Assembly (NCBI GenBank): GCA_016714985.1
Contig: JADKBS010000005.1
Coordinates: 1 to 64,000, forward strand
Source of the DNA: Saprospiraceae bacterium
GTDB lineage: Bacteria; Bacteroidota; Bacteroidia; Chitinophagales; Saprospiraceae
Length of the DNA stretch: 64,000 nt
Direction: 5' to 3'
Under the pieces are notes generated by a model. The model worked only from the letters and a program-made list of their open reading frames with translations. It did not search any database and was not told where the DNA came from. Shown here in pieces: positions 42,773-50,508 of this stretch (the stretch's first letter is position 1; each line of letters starts with the position of its first letter). A program made the position numbers and the translations under genes.

Positions 42773-42846
42773 GGTATAGAGGTATGAGGTTTGGAGGTAT
42801 GCCGCACAGAACATACCTCCATACCTCATACCTTCATACCTCAAAA
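42773..42846. repeat. Inverted array of GGTATGA-type units after phoH
   Basis: GAGGTATGAGGTTTGGAGGT on the left and ACCTCCATACCTCATACCTT on the right can pair. It lies just after the phoH stop codon (42848) and may serve as its 3' end hairpin. Confidence 0.65.
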
Positions 42847-42847
42847 C

Positions 42848-43876
42848 TCATTCCTCTTCATCACGGGCTTGTCGGCCACGGTGGTAGGGTAGGCGGCCGT
42901 GGCCTTCTTCCCACTGGTCCCGTTGCTGCTCGCTGTCCCGCTCGAAGGCTTTGATGACCTCCTTCACGAGGCGGTGGCGAACCACGTCCTCCACGCCGAG
43001 GCGTATGACGGTGATTCCTTCGATGTCACGGAGGATGTCAATGGCCTTGCGCAGGCCCGATTTGGTGTTCCTTGGCAGGTCAATTTGGGTGAGGTCGCCG
43101 GTGATAATGGCCTTGGCGGTAGGGCCGAGGCGGGTGAGGAACATCTTGATTTGCAACGATGAGGTATTCTGTGCCTCGTCGAGGATGATGTAGGCGTTGT
43201 CCAATGTGCGGCCCCGCATATAGGCGAGCGGGGCGATCTCGATGACCCTTGTCTCCATGAAAAACTTGAGCTTGTCGGCGGGTATCATATCGTCGAGGGC
43301 ATCGTAGAGGGGGCGCAGGTAGGGGTCTATTTTTTCCTTCAAATCGCCGGGGAGGTAGCCAAGGCTCTCGCCTGCTTCCACTGCTGGGCGGGTGAGGATG
43401 ATTTTCTTGACGAGGCGGTTCTTCAAGGCCCGCACGGCCAAAGCCACGGCGGTATAGGTCTTGCCAGTGCCCGCTGGGCCTACGGCAAACACCACGTCGT
43501 TGTGCTCGCTGGCATCCACGAGTTTCTTCTGGTTCAGGGTCTTCACCCGGATGATTCTGCCATCGGTGCCGTGCACGAGCACTTTGCCGGCGGCATCGTT
43601 CAGGTGCGGGGTGAAGGGGATAGCGCCGTCGAGCATGATTTCTTCGACGACCTGGATGGGCAATGCCTTGCGCTCCCGCAGCAGCCGAACCATTTGTTCG
43701 AACTTGCCCTTGGCGCCTTGGGTGAATTTCTTCTCGCCTATTAATTTGAGGTTGCTGCCCCTTGCCGTGATACTGATGTCGGGGAATGCTTTGCGAAGCA
43801 GGTTGAGTTTGATGTCGTTCTCGCCGTAGAGTTCGAGCGGGTCAACATCTTCGATGGTCAGGATTATTTCGCTCAA
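42848..43876 (-). CDS. PhoH family ATPase
   Basis: 342 residues. N-terminal KH-like part (ISITARGSNLKLIGEKK), then the P-loop ATPase domain: Walker A GPAGTGKT at residues 133-140, EAGESLGYLPGDLKEKIDPYLRP, Walker B IILDEAQNTS, GDLTQIDLPRNTKSGLR and DVVRHRLVKEVI. PhoH proteins of this kind are thought to act in RNA metabolism, sometimes with YbeY; no ybeY is adjacent. The C-terminal QQRDQWEEGHGRLPYHRGRQ tail is charged and variable. A GGACGGTGG array precedes the gene and a GGTATGA array follows it. Confidence 0.94.
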   Translation of the reverse strand: MSEIILTIEDVDPLELYGENDIKLNLLRKAFPDISITARGSNLKLIGEKKFTQGAKGKFEQMVRLLRERKALPIQVVEEIMLDGAIPFTPHLNDAAGKVLVHGTDGRIIRVKTLNQKKLVDASEHNDVVFAVGPAGTGKTYTAVALAVRALKNRLVKKIILTRPAVEAGESLGYLPGDLKEKIDPYLRPLYDALDDMIPADKLKFFMETRVIEIAPLAYMRGRTLDNAYIILDEAQNTSSLQIKMFLTRLGPTAKAIITGDLTQIDLPRNTKSGLRKAIDILRDIEGITVIRLGVEDVVRHRLVKEVIKAFERDSEQQRDQWEEGHGRLPYHRGRQARDEEE

Positions 43877-44036
43877 ATGCTAAAAACCGTTGAACGGTGG
43901 TTGGTGGACGGTGGACGGTTGGGGTTCCCCAATTTTGGCCTCCTTCCGGGTTTTTATTAAATCGGGGTTCGCCCCCATTTGTAAAAATTCACTGACAAGT
44001 TGCCAGCGATATGGCATCCGCCTTTAAAAATTCGGC

Positions 44037-44044
44037 TACTTTTG
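44037..44044 (+). promoter_or_regulatory. Possible -7 promoter element upstream of the SAM-hydrolase-family gene
   Basis: TACTTTTG matches TAnnTTTG, 105 bases before the start codon, leaving a long leader. Position is less typical than for the other cases. Confidence 0.4.
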
Positions 44045-44148
44045 TCCGTAAAATTAGGAGTTTGGAGCAAATCCGCATCTTAAATTTTGGAAGCAAAAAT
44101 AACTCACTTGGCGGGCAAAAAGTTTCAACCCCTGTTTTTTAAGCAAAC

Positions 44149-44910
44149 ATGCAAATCGTAACCTTGACGACGGACTTCGGGCTGGACGACTACTACGTGG
44201 CCCTGATGAAGGGGGCGCTGCTCAGGCAGACCGCCAACCTTCAAATCGTTGATATTTCGCACAATATCAAGCAGTTCGACATCGTACAGGGCGCATTTGT
44301 TTTGAAAAATGCCTTCGCAAGTTTCCCAGAAGGCACCATTCACGTCATCACTGTCAACAACAGCCAAGAGGGTAGGGCGTTCATCTGCCTCCAACACGCC
44401 GGCCAGTATTTCATCGGGCCTGACAATGGCGTCTTCTCGCTCATCTTCCCCTCGCTGCCCGAAGCCTGGCGCCTCGACCCCGTGGAGGAAAGCCCCTTTT
44501 CCATCCAGAAAGCGATTGCAGAAGCGGTCGCCCATATTGCCACCGGCAAACCCATCTTCGAGGTTGGCTTGCCAGCTGGGGAGGTGGAGCAGCGCATTGC
44601 CCTGCAGCCCGTTATCAGCACCGCACAGATACGAGGCTCGGTCATCTATGTTGACCACTACGAGAACGTGACCATCAATATCACCAAGGAGTTGTTTGAA
44701 AAAGTGCGGAACGGTCGCCGCTTTGCTGTGTTTTTCAAGCGCAACGACCCCATCACCATCCTCAGCCAACACTATACCGATGTGCCCGTCGGTGAGCCGC
44801 TCTGCCTGTTCAACGCCGCCGGGCTTTTGGAAATCTCGGTGAGCATGGGCACAGCAAGCAGCTTGTTGGGGCTGAAGCTGGATGATATGGTGCAGGTGGA
44901 TTTTATTTAG
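44149..44910 (+). CDS. SAM hydroxide adenosyltransferase (DUF62 / chlorinase-fluorinase family)
   Basis: 253 residues. Starts MQIVTLTTDFGLDDYYVALM, with IVDISHNIKQFDIVQGAFVLKN, IHVITVNNSQEGR, FIGPDNGVFSLIF, and the C-terminal beta-barrel GSVIYVDHYENVTINITKEL and FNAAGLLEISVSMGTASSLL. The DxxD-type and DNG motifs are those of enzymes that hydrolyse S-adenosylmethionine to adenosine and methionine by hydroxide attack; halogenating members need further loop residues that I cannot confirm here. A three-unit 17-base tandem repeat follows the stop codon. Confidence 0.92.
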   Translation: MQIVTLTTDFGLDDYYVALMKGALLRQTANLQIVDISHNIKQFDIVQGAFVLKNAFASFPEGTIHVITVNNSQEGRAFICLQHAGQYFIGPDNGVFSLIFPSLPEAWRLDPVEESPFSIQKAIAEAVAHIATGKPIFEVGLPAGEVEQRIALQPVISTAQIRGSVIYVDHYENVTINITKELFEKVRNGRRFAVFFKRNDPITILSQHYTDVPVGEPLCLFNAAGLLEISVSMGTASSLLGLKLDDMVQVDFI

Positions 44911-44915
44911 AGGGT

Positions 44916-44980
44916 GAGAGGGTGAGAAAAGTGAGAGGGTGAGAAAAGTGAGAGGGTGAGAAAAGTGAGAGGGCGAGAGG
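44916..44980 (+). repeat. 17-base tandem repeat, three full units and a partial one
   Basis: GAGAGGGTGAGAAAAGT occurs perfectly three times in a row (44916-44966), then GAGAGGGCGAGAGG. It begins within ten bases of the previous gene's stop codon. The unit is related to the array at 17516-17562 on the other strand. Confidence 0.9.
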
Positions 44981-45040
44981 GGAGACTTCTGCTGTAATCC
45001 CAATAATCATTTTCCATTTATCATTGACCTTTAGTAAAGC

Positions 45041-45706
45041 ATGGCTGACAAAAAGAAATTCTACGTGGTCTGGCAAGGCCACAACCCTGGTATCTACGAC
45101 AGTTGGGACAAATGCCAACAGCAAATCAAGAACTACCCGAATGCCAAGTACAAGAGCTTCGGCAACCGGGAAGAAGCGGACATCGCCTTCGGCGGGAATT
45201 ACGCCCAACACATCCAGCTTAAAGCACCCAGCAAGCCTGGTAGCACCTCCTTCAAGCCTTCAATCCCTCAATCCTCCAATCCTTCCATAGTTTGGGATAG
45301 CATCTCCGTGGACGCCGCCTGCTCCGGCAACCCCGGCGTGATGGAGTACCAAGGCGTGGAAACCCGCACCAAGACGCTGATTTTCCATCAAAAGCACCCG
45401 CTCGGCACGAACAATATCGGCGAGTTCCTCGCCATCGTTCATGCGCTGGCCATGTTCCACCAACAGGGTAAGGACACGCCCATCTACACCGACAGCCGCA
45501 CGGCCATGGGCTGGATAAAACAGAAGGTGTGCAAGACCAAGCTCGTGCGCAACGCCAAGACCGAGAACCTCCACCAAATCATAGCACGGGCCGAGAACTG
45601 GCTCAAGACCCATACCTACAAGAACCCTATCCTGAAATGGGAAACGGAGGATTGGGGGAGATTGCGGCTGACTTTGGAAGGAAGTGAGGAAGGATTGAAG
45701 GATTGA
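45041..45706 (+). CDS. rnhA: Ribonuclease H with N-terminal viroplasmin (hybrid-binding) domain
   Basis: 221 residues. Hybrid-binding domain at residues 6-50 (KFYVVWQGHNPGIYDSWDKC, YKSFGNREEADIAF), then the RNase H domain with D91 in SVDAACSGNPG, E128 in NNIGEFLAIVHAL, D151 in IYTDSRTAMGWI and a final acidic residue in KWETEDWGRL. It cleaves the RNA of RNA-DNA hybrids. The linker between the domains (KPSIPQSSNPSIVWD, residues 72-86) is encoded by tandem CAATCC-type octamers, and the last residues (SEEGLKD) by the start of a downstream GGATTGAA array. Both look like intergenic repeat that became coding sequence. Confidence 0.92.
   Translation: MADKKKFYVVWQGHNPGIYDSWDKCQQQIKNYPNAKYKSFGNREEADIAFGGNYAQHIQLKAPSKPGSTSFKPSIPQSSNPSIVWDSISVDAACSGNPGVMEYQGVETRTKTLIFHQKHPLGTNNIGEFLAIVHALAMFHQQGKDTPIYTDSRTAMGWIKQKVCKTKLVRNAKTENLHQIIARAENWLKTHTYKNPILKWETEDWGRLRLTLEGSEEGLKD
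45255..45290 (-). repeat. Octamer array inside the RNase H linker
   Basis: Units TTCAATCC, CTCAATCC, TCCAATCC, TTCC in tandem. The same units occur between genes at 46163-46203 and, reversed, at 45690-45742. Here they are in frame and encode SIPQSSNPS. Confidence 0.8.
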
Positions 45707-45742
45707 AGGATTGGAGGATTGAAGGATTGAAGGATTGGAGGG
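45690..45742 (+). repeat. GGATTGAA octamer array at the RNase H stop codon (left arm around S23 gene 2)
   Basis: Six tandem octamers, GGATTGAA and GGATTGGA, ending in GGAGGGGCGGC. The RNase H stop TGA is within the second unit. It is the inverse of the array at 46163-46203. Confidence 0.85.
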
Positions 45743-45771
45743 GCGGCTTTGAACAGTAAACACTTAATGCT

Positions 45772-46161
45772 ATGGATAAACCAGTTTTCAAATCAAAGGA
45801 GGAATTCATTGCTTGGTTTCAAAGAAAGACAAAGCAGTTTGCGATTGACATCATCAAGTTTTGCAGGACTTTTCCGCCGGACCAGGCAATTCGGGTTATT
45901 TCCTATCAAATCATAAAGTCTGCGACTTCTGTGGCAGCTAATTACAGGGCTGCATGTAGGGGGAGGTCGCAAGCCGAGTTTTTTTCCAAAATTTGCATCG
46001 TAGTAGAAGAAGCCGATGAATCGGTTTTTTGGCTCGAAATGATTGAGGGTGCTGAATTCAATACTGACAAAGTAGAATTAAAGCGCCTTCAAAAGGAAGC
46101 AGATGAAATATTGGCCATTTCATCAAAAGCCAAAGGCACGACAGGCGGCAAATCTTCCTGA
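45772..46161 (+). CDS. Four-helix-bundle protein, S23 family, copy 2
   Basis: 129 residues. SYQIIKSATSVAANYRAACRGRSQAEF is the family signature, followed by VVEEADESVFWLEMIEGA and a C-terminal helix KEADEILAISSKAKG. Compared with copy 1 (8340-8696) it has an extra N-terminal segment and an acidic middle, so the two are not recent duplicates. It is alone between an octamer array that starts at the RNase H stop and an inverted array (46163-46203), the same setting as copy 1. No rRNA gene or reverse transcriptase is near. Confidence 0.87.
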   Translation: MDKPVFKSKEEFIAWFQRKTKQFAIDIIKFCRTFPPDQAIRVISYQIIKSATSVAANYRAACRGRSQAEFFSKICIVVEEADESVFWLEMIEGAEFNTDKVELKRLQKEADEILAISSKAKGTTGGKSS

Positions 46162-46162
46162 C

Positions 46163-46203
46163 CCCCCCATTCAATCCTTCAATCCCTCAATCCTTCAATC
46201 CTT
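46163..46203 (-). repeat. Octamer array, right arm around S23 gene 2
   Basis: CAATCCTTCAATCCCTCAATCC-type octamers preceded by a C run; on the minus strand it reads GGATTGAAGGATTGAGGG and ends in ATGGGGGGTCAGG, mirroring the left arm with its terminal G run. Confidence 0.85.
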
Positions 46204-46207
46204 TTCA

Positions 46208-47527
46208 ATGAAATTATTCGGAAGACTTTTTGGCTCCAAGCCCGCCACTCCCATCCCCGCCATCCGCTTCGGGCGGTACACCGACAGCAACCGCACGGCT
46301 GCTAAGGAGGCGGCCTTCGATGCGGCGTTGAAGGACTTTGTGAAGGAGAACTACCTCTCTGCCTACGTACTGTTCTTCGATTACCTGCTCGACGGGGAGG
46401 AACAGAACCTGCGGGCCTGGGAGGAGCGGGGCGAACTCCGCTTCGAATTTTTCCAAGGTTCCAAGAAAATATCGGGTTATGCCAACGACAGGAAGTTCTA
46501 CGCTGCGGCCCGCATTGCGAAGGCAAAAACACTGCAATCCAGTTTCATGCGGCGGCTGTTGGAGGCCAATTTCGATTTGAAGTACAGCCGATTCGCCCTC
46601 ACGCCCGCCGACGAAATCACCATTGTTTTCGATACCCACACCGCCGACGGCTCGCCGCACAAGCTCTATGCCGCCCTGAAGGAACTGGCCACCGTTGCCG
46701 ACAAACACGACGACATCCTGCTCGACGAGTTCGAGGCGCTGGAAATCGCCGACTTCAACATGCGCCGGGAACTGCCCGACTACGAAAAGGCCACCAAAAT
46801 CGCCTATTTGCGCAGCGAAATCGAATCGGTGTTCGAGGAGTTGGACAAAGGCAAACTACCCGCCGACCAGTACCCCGTGGCCTATACCTACCTGCTGCTC
46901 GACCTCTGCTACCGCCTCGACTACCTCACCAAGCCGGAGGGCTTCACGATGGAAACGCTGGAGCGCATTGACCGCATGACCTTCCAACAGGACGGCAAGA
47001 ACGCCGCCGAGAAGAACCTGGCGCTGCGCAAGGAGTTCCAATTGCTGCTGGAGCGCCCCTCCGAAAAACTGGCCAAGGAGCTGTATGAGGTGAGCACCAC
47101 CTTTGGCATCACGCCGGCCATTGACCACCCAAAACTCATGGTGCTGATAGACCAGGAACTGCCCAATATGCGCTGGTACGCCGACAACGGCCACGACCGC
47201 ATCGCCAAGGCCATCCCCAGCTTCATCGCTGGCCGGGGGCTGTTCAGCTTCGCACTGCCGCCCCCAGACAAAGACTTCTTCCATTTGCTGATGCAAATCC
47301 TCGAATCGGACTACTTCCTCAACCTCGGCTTCCAGCCCCTCGCCCCCGCCGGGCTGCTCGACGAGAAGGCCATCAAGCAGGCCATCCGCAGCATCGTGGA
47401 CAAGCACAGCGACGAGTTCCCCCGCCTCTCCTTCGACCTGAAAAAATTGGATTTTCGGAATTTGGTGGAGTTTGCTGCTTCGTATTTGATGGTAGTGAGG
47501 AATTTGGATTTGGGGAAGGGTGGGTGA
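46208..47527 (+). CDS. Cytoplasmic protein of unknown function
   Basis: 439 residues from MKLFGRLFGSKPATP. The open frame extends 105 bases upstream through a repeat array, but the ATG at 46208 lies directly after it and gives a sensible N-terminus. There is no signal peptide or membrane segment. Visible parts: a helical N-terminal region (AAFDAALKDFVKENYLSAYV), a stretch FDLKYSRFALTPADEITIVFDTHT that resembles YbjN/chaperone-like folds only loosely, a long charged helical centre and a C-terminal AIRSIVDKHSDEFPRLSFDL. I do not recognise a family. The stop TGA begins a GATTGCGGATT array. Confidence 0.7.
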   Translation: MKLFGRLFGSKPATPIPAIRFGRYTDSNRTAAKEAAFDAALKDFVKENYLSAYVLFFDYLLDGEEQNLRAWEERGELRFEFFQGSKKISGYANDRKFYAAARIAKAKTLQSSFMRRLLEANFDLKYSRFALTPADEITIVFDTHTADGSPHKLYAALKELATVADKHDDILLDEFEALEIADFNMRRELPDYEKATKIAYLRSEIESVFEELDKGKLPADQYPVAYTYLLLDLCYRLDYLTKPEGFTMETLERIDRMTFQQDGKNAAEKNLALRKEFQLLLERPSEKLAKELYEVSTTFGITPAIDHPKLMVLIDQELPNMRWYADNGHDRIAKAIPSFIAGRGLFSFALPPPDKDFFHLLMQILESDYFLNLGFQPLAPAGLLDEKAIKQAIRSIVDKHSDEFPRLSFDLKKLDFRNLVEFAASYLMVVRNLDLGKGG

Positions 47528-47586
47528 TTGCGGATTTGGGATTGCGGATTTCGGAACTTGTCCCGACACCTCGGGATTGGGGTCTA
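47525..47586 (+). repeat. GATTGCGG array with hairpin at the stop codon of the 46208 gene
   Basis: TGATTGCGGATTTGGGATTG, then GCGGATTTCGGAACTTG, hairpin TCCCGACACCTCGGGA and terminal GATTGGGG. The same blocks in reverse form the linker-coding array in the E1 gene (24521-24597). Confidence 0.85.
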
Positions 47587-47697
47587 CATAAACCGGGGGT
47601 TTCAGCTTGAGTTTTTTATTTTGAGAAAAATCTGATGTTGCCTATCTTGCATCTGCTTTAGCGTCCATCGTTCACATACTATTCGAAAACTCAAACG

Positions 47698-47868
47698 ATG
47701 ACCGACAAACAAATCGAACAACGCTGGAAAATGTTGGAAGACCAGTTGACCTTGGGAATTTGGTATGAAAAGGAGTTCAGGGAAAAATTGGGAAACAAGG
47801 GCTATCAGGATTTCATTGACAACATCCTCGATGAAATGATTTTCTTGAGAAAACTTAAAAAGAAATAA
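47698..47868 (+). CDS. Small protein of unknown function (56 residues)
   Basis: Sequence starts MTDKQIEQRWKMLEDQLTLG and ends DEMIFLRKLKKK: an amphipathic, mostly helical, charged product. It is followed after three bases by the 87-residue gene, with the stop and next start in the arrangement TAAGCCATG, which points to one operon. It is too short for many gene finders. I recognise no family; the pairing of two small helical proteins suggests a two-part complex, possibly toxin-antitoxin-like, but no catalytic motif supports that. Confidence 0.65.
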   Translation: MTDKQIEQRWKMLEDQLTLGIWYEKEFREKLGNKGYQDFIDNILDEMIFLRKLKKK

Positions 47869-47871
47869 GCC

Positions 47872-48135
47872 ATGCTGACGAAAAGAGAAGCATTTTTGAA
47901 AAAATACTTTGCTGAACCCAAGCGGGAGAAGCAGCTTTCCATGATGAAAGATTATATGCTTTCGCTATCTCCAGAAGAATTGACGGAATTCGTGAAGGAG
48001 CCGATTAGGTTCTTGGGCGATGCGCTTAAAAGCAAGGACGTTAGCGAGGAAAGCAAGGAAAGAATCTTTGAAAAGCTGGACGAGTTGACGTTTTTGCTGA
48101 GTGGGAAGGCGGTGGCACAGATAAAAGCCGATTGA
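47872..48135 (+). CDS. Small helical protein of unknown function (87 residues)
   Basis: MLTKREAFLKKYFAEPKREK at the start, then MMKDYMLSLSPEELTEFVKE and LGDALKSKDVSEESKERIFE. Strongly charged and helical, no signal peptide or membrane segment. It follows the 56-residue gene by three bases and is likely co-translated. I do not recognise its family. Downstream lies the AT-rich island with the Sir2-like gene. Confidence 0.7.
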   Translation: MLTKREAFLKKYFAEPKREKQLSMMKDYMLSLSPEELTEFVKEPIRFLGDALKSKDVSEESKERIFEKLDELTFLLSGKAVAQIKAD

Positions 48136-48283
48136 ATTCAGAAACAATAACCAAAATGCCTTATAGCTATTATAGATTTCGACGAGTAGTTTTGGTTTCT
48201 AAGTTAGTGGTAATGTTAGAACGAACTCGCTGCAAAACATCTTGATATAGCTTTTTGTTGATAAAAAAAAATATATAAACAAA

Positions 48284-49463
48284 ATGAATCTACCCTTTGC
48301 TTACTTGATAATCTTACAGAAAAACTAATACAGAATTTTTTTTTAAGATTTGGCAATGATGGTTTTGATAGGTCAATTAGAGCAAATGTTTGGAGAAGGC
48401 ATCAAGCAAATATCAATAGGGGTTTGTCAAATTGGGAGACAAGTGACGATGCTCGTAGGAGGATTTTACAATTCTACGATCAGTATTCAATTGTGGAAAA
48501 TAAATTTATGTTAAAGAATCCTTTCTTCTTGCATTATAAGTTGCCAAACAAGTTGAACTCCATCAGGATTATTTTCACAATTCCATTAAAGAAGGGGGGG
48601 GGTAAAAAGAACAAAAATTGGGAACGGGGCGATCTTGTATGCCAATTAGAAATGCCGAAGAAGACCAATTTGATGCTTATGGCTTTAACCCAGTAGGGTA
48701 TATCAATTTTGAAGCTGTTATTAAAGGTAAAGGAGTGGACGATAATCTAAAGAAAATTGCTATAAGTGCATTTAGGTCTGGAATCAGGAAAGTTGAAAAA
48801 AGAGAAAATCCAAAATATTGTAGAATTTCTGATATCTTAGATTTCTTTCCTGCCCACATTGAGTTGGGATGTGGTCCATCAATAGAATGCGGAGTTCCAG
48901 CTCTAAACACTTTGCATAAAATATATAGCATAACAAAAAATAGTCGCTTTGTTTTTTCCGCTAATGACGAAAGTTTTTATGATTTTTTAAAAAATCCTGA
49001 AAAGAAATTTATTGAATCAAGTAGTATACACACTGCTTCTTTGCTAGCCGAACCGGCCACGTTTTATTTGGATTTAAATAAACTAATAAAATGTGGATTA
49101 TTTATCGAACCAATATTTACAAATAATTTTGACGGAATTCCAATTAGTGTCGGAATAAAAGAACATTGTCTTAGAAAATATGACATTGATTATATATACC
49201 CTGATTATGAAATGAATTCCGAAGCAAAAGCCCTATTTGTAATTGGAGCTCATGCAGATCGCCGAAAGCTACAGCTTTCAGCCCGAAAGAAGGGTTTAAA
49301 AATAATTCATGTAAACCCAGAAGGATATATAAATAGGGATGATTTTATACAATACCCTGTAGAGGCACCAAAAAATGAAGACTATCTTTTGAAAATGACA
49401 GCGAGAGAATTTACTACCAATCTTGCAAAAGTACTAAAAATAAAGCAGAACCATGAAAAATAA
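48284..49463 (+). pseudogene. Sir2-like NAD-binding domain protein, frameshifted
   Basis: Three frames join into about 390 residues. N-terminal part: LTEKLIQNFFLRFGNDGFDR, then NWETSDDARRRILQFYDQYS. Core: HIELGCGPSIECGVPALNTLH (the GAGxSxxSGIP-type NAD motif), FTNNFDG (in place of TQNIDGLH), and LFVIGAHADRRKLQLSARKK with IIHVNPEGY (the distal NAD-contacting GTS-V-IN region). Breaks: one near 48340, one at a G9 run (48593-48602), one near 48645. The sequence is AT-rich compared with its neighbours, suggesting acquisition. Sir2 domains deacylate lysine or degrade NAD; the target cannot be inferred. It overlaps the glycosyltransferase gene by 11 bases. Confidence 0.65.
48618..49463 (+). CDS. Longest open part of the Sir2-like gene
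   Basis: 281 codons that cover the entire recognisable Sir2-like core (from NAEEDQFDAYGFNPVGYINF to the end). The apparent start MGTGRSCMPIRN is a product of the frame change after the G9 run. The asparagine-aspartate pair of FTNNFDG and the GAHADRR motif are in this part, so the NAD-binding core is intact here. Confidence 0.55.
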   Translation: MGTGRSCMPIRNAEEDQFDAYGFNPVGYINFEAVIKGKGVDDNLKKIAISAFRSGIRKVEKRENPKYCRISDILDFFPAHIELGCGPSIECGVPALNTLHKIYSITKNSRFVFSANDESFYDFLKNPEKKFIESSSIHTASLLAEPATFYLDLNKLIKCGLFIEPIFTNNFDGIPISVGIKEHCLRKYDIDYIYPDYEMNSEAKALFVIGAHADRRKLQLSARKKGLKIIHVNPEGYINRDDFIQYPVEAPKNEDYLLKMTAREFTTNLAKVLKIKQNHEK

Positions 49464-50508
49464 AAAATTACTCATAATTAGTTATGAAGGCTCTCTTCCT
49501 TTGCTTTTTGACAAGGGGCACCCAATAGTTAACCCAACCGGTGGTGCAGCCATCGAAGAGTATGAACTAATTAATGAACTTGTTCAAAAAGATACTTTTG
49601 AATTGGGATTGATTAGCTGGAAAGGTTCAAAAAAGCACTTTGTATCCATAGAGCGTAATATTAGGTTGTTTGAAATTTATGATAAAGAAAGTAAAAAATC
49701 AATATTTTATATATTGAGTTTATTACTCGTGTTTTATAAATTTAGACCGCATTATGTTTTTATTAAAGGTAATAATATTTCAAATTACATTGCACATTGG
49801 TTCTCAAAGTTTTTTGGATTCCTATATGTCTTTAGATTTTCGTCTGATTTGCAGGTTGATGAATTGCCTTTGGCAGAAACTAAACGACATAGGCTAATCG
49901 TCAATATAATCAATTTTGTTTTTGGTAAAAAACTGCCCAAGGCTGATATTTTTATTTGTCAGAATGAATACCAAGCCTCAAAATTGATGTCTCAATTTAA
50001 CAATAGTAGAGTGCATGTTGTGTATGACTTCATTAACTGTAATTGCAACTTACCAGAAGTGAAACCATTTCATGGAAGAAGATATATTGCTTGGGTAGGG
50101 CGCTTTTGCAAAGAAAAAAACATACCTTTATTATATGAAATAGTTAGAGATTCGCCAGAAATTTGCTTTAAAATAGCGGGAGCGTTTTCGGGGGAAATCC
50201 ACTATGATACTAGCCTTGCCATAGATAACTTAAAGAAATGTGGCAATGTAGAGTTTGTAGGATTACTTCATCCTGATATGATAATTCCATTTCTATCAAA
50301 ATCATATTCGTTACTCATGACATCTTTTGTTGAAGGTTTCTCACGGACAATTCTTGAATCCTTTTTAGCTGGAACGCCAGTAGTCCTGACATCAAAAATA
50401 GATCCGAGCAGTATTATTTTTAAAAATGATTTGGGAGAAGCTGTCCCAAAGCATGAAGATTTGAATAAAGCTGTTAAGAGGCTGTTGAAGCGATCAGATT
50501 ATTCTTGA
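49453..50508 (+). CDS. Family 4 (GT-B) glycosyltransferase, possibly truncated at the C-terminus
   Basis: 351 residues. N-terminal Rossmann-like domain with LIISYEGSLPLLFDKGHPIV and GGAAIEEYELINEL, then AWVGRFCKEKNIPLLYEIV, VEFVGLLHPDMIIPFLSKS, and the donor-binding motif SFVEGFSRTILESFLAGTPVV with the E-x7-E pattern. It transfers an activated sugar in glycan synthesis. After the TGA at 50506-50508 in-frame sense goes on (IKRCQDYVVKSTVQRKEFK, then after a shift ELISILKMN to 50594), which looks like the missing C-terminal helix. Start ATG overlaps the Sir2-like gene end by 11 bases, so the two are translationally linked. Confidence 0.82.
   Translation: MKNKKLLIISYEGSLPLLFDKGHPIVNPTGGAAIEEYELINELVQKDTFELGLISWKGSKKHFVSIERNIRLFEIYDKESKKSIFYILSLLLVFYKFRPHYVFIKGNNISNYIAHWFSKFFGFLYVFRFSSDLQVDELPLAETKRHRLIVNIINFVFGKKLPKADIFICQNEYQASKLMSQFNNSRVHVVYDFINCNCNLPEVKPFHGRRYIAWVGRFCKEKNIPLLYEIVRDSPEICFKIAGAFSGEIHYDTSLAIDNLKKCGNVEFVGLLHPDMIIPFLSKSYSLLMTSFVEGFSRTILESFLAGTPVVLTSKIDPSSIIFKNDLGEAVPKHEDLNKAVKRLLKRSDYS

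Noticed and set aside
47698..48135. Two small genes considered as a toxin-antitoxin pair
   Set aside because: No known toxin fold, ribonuclease motif or DNA-binding domain is visible, so only an unnamed pair is reported.
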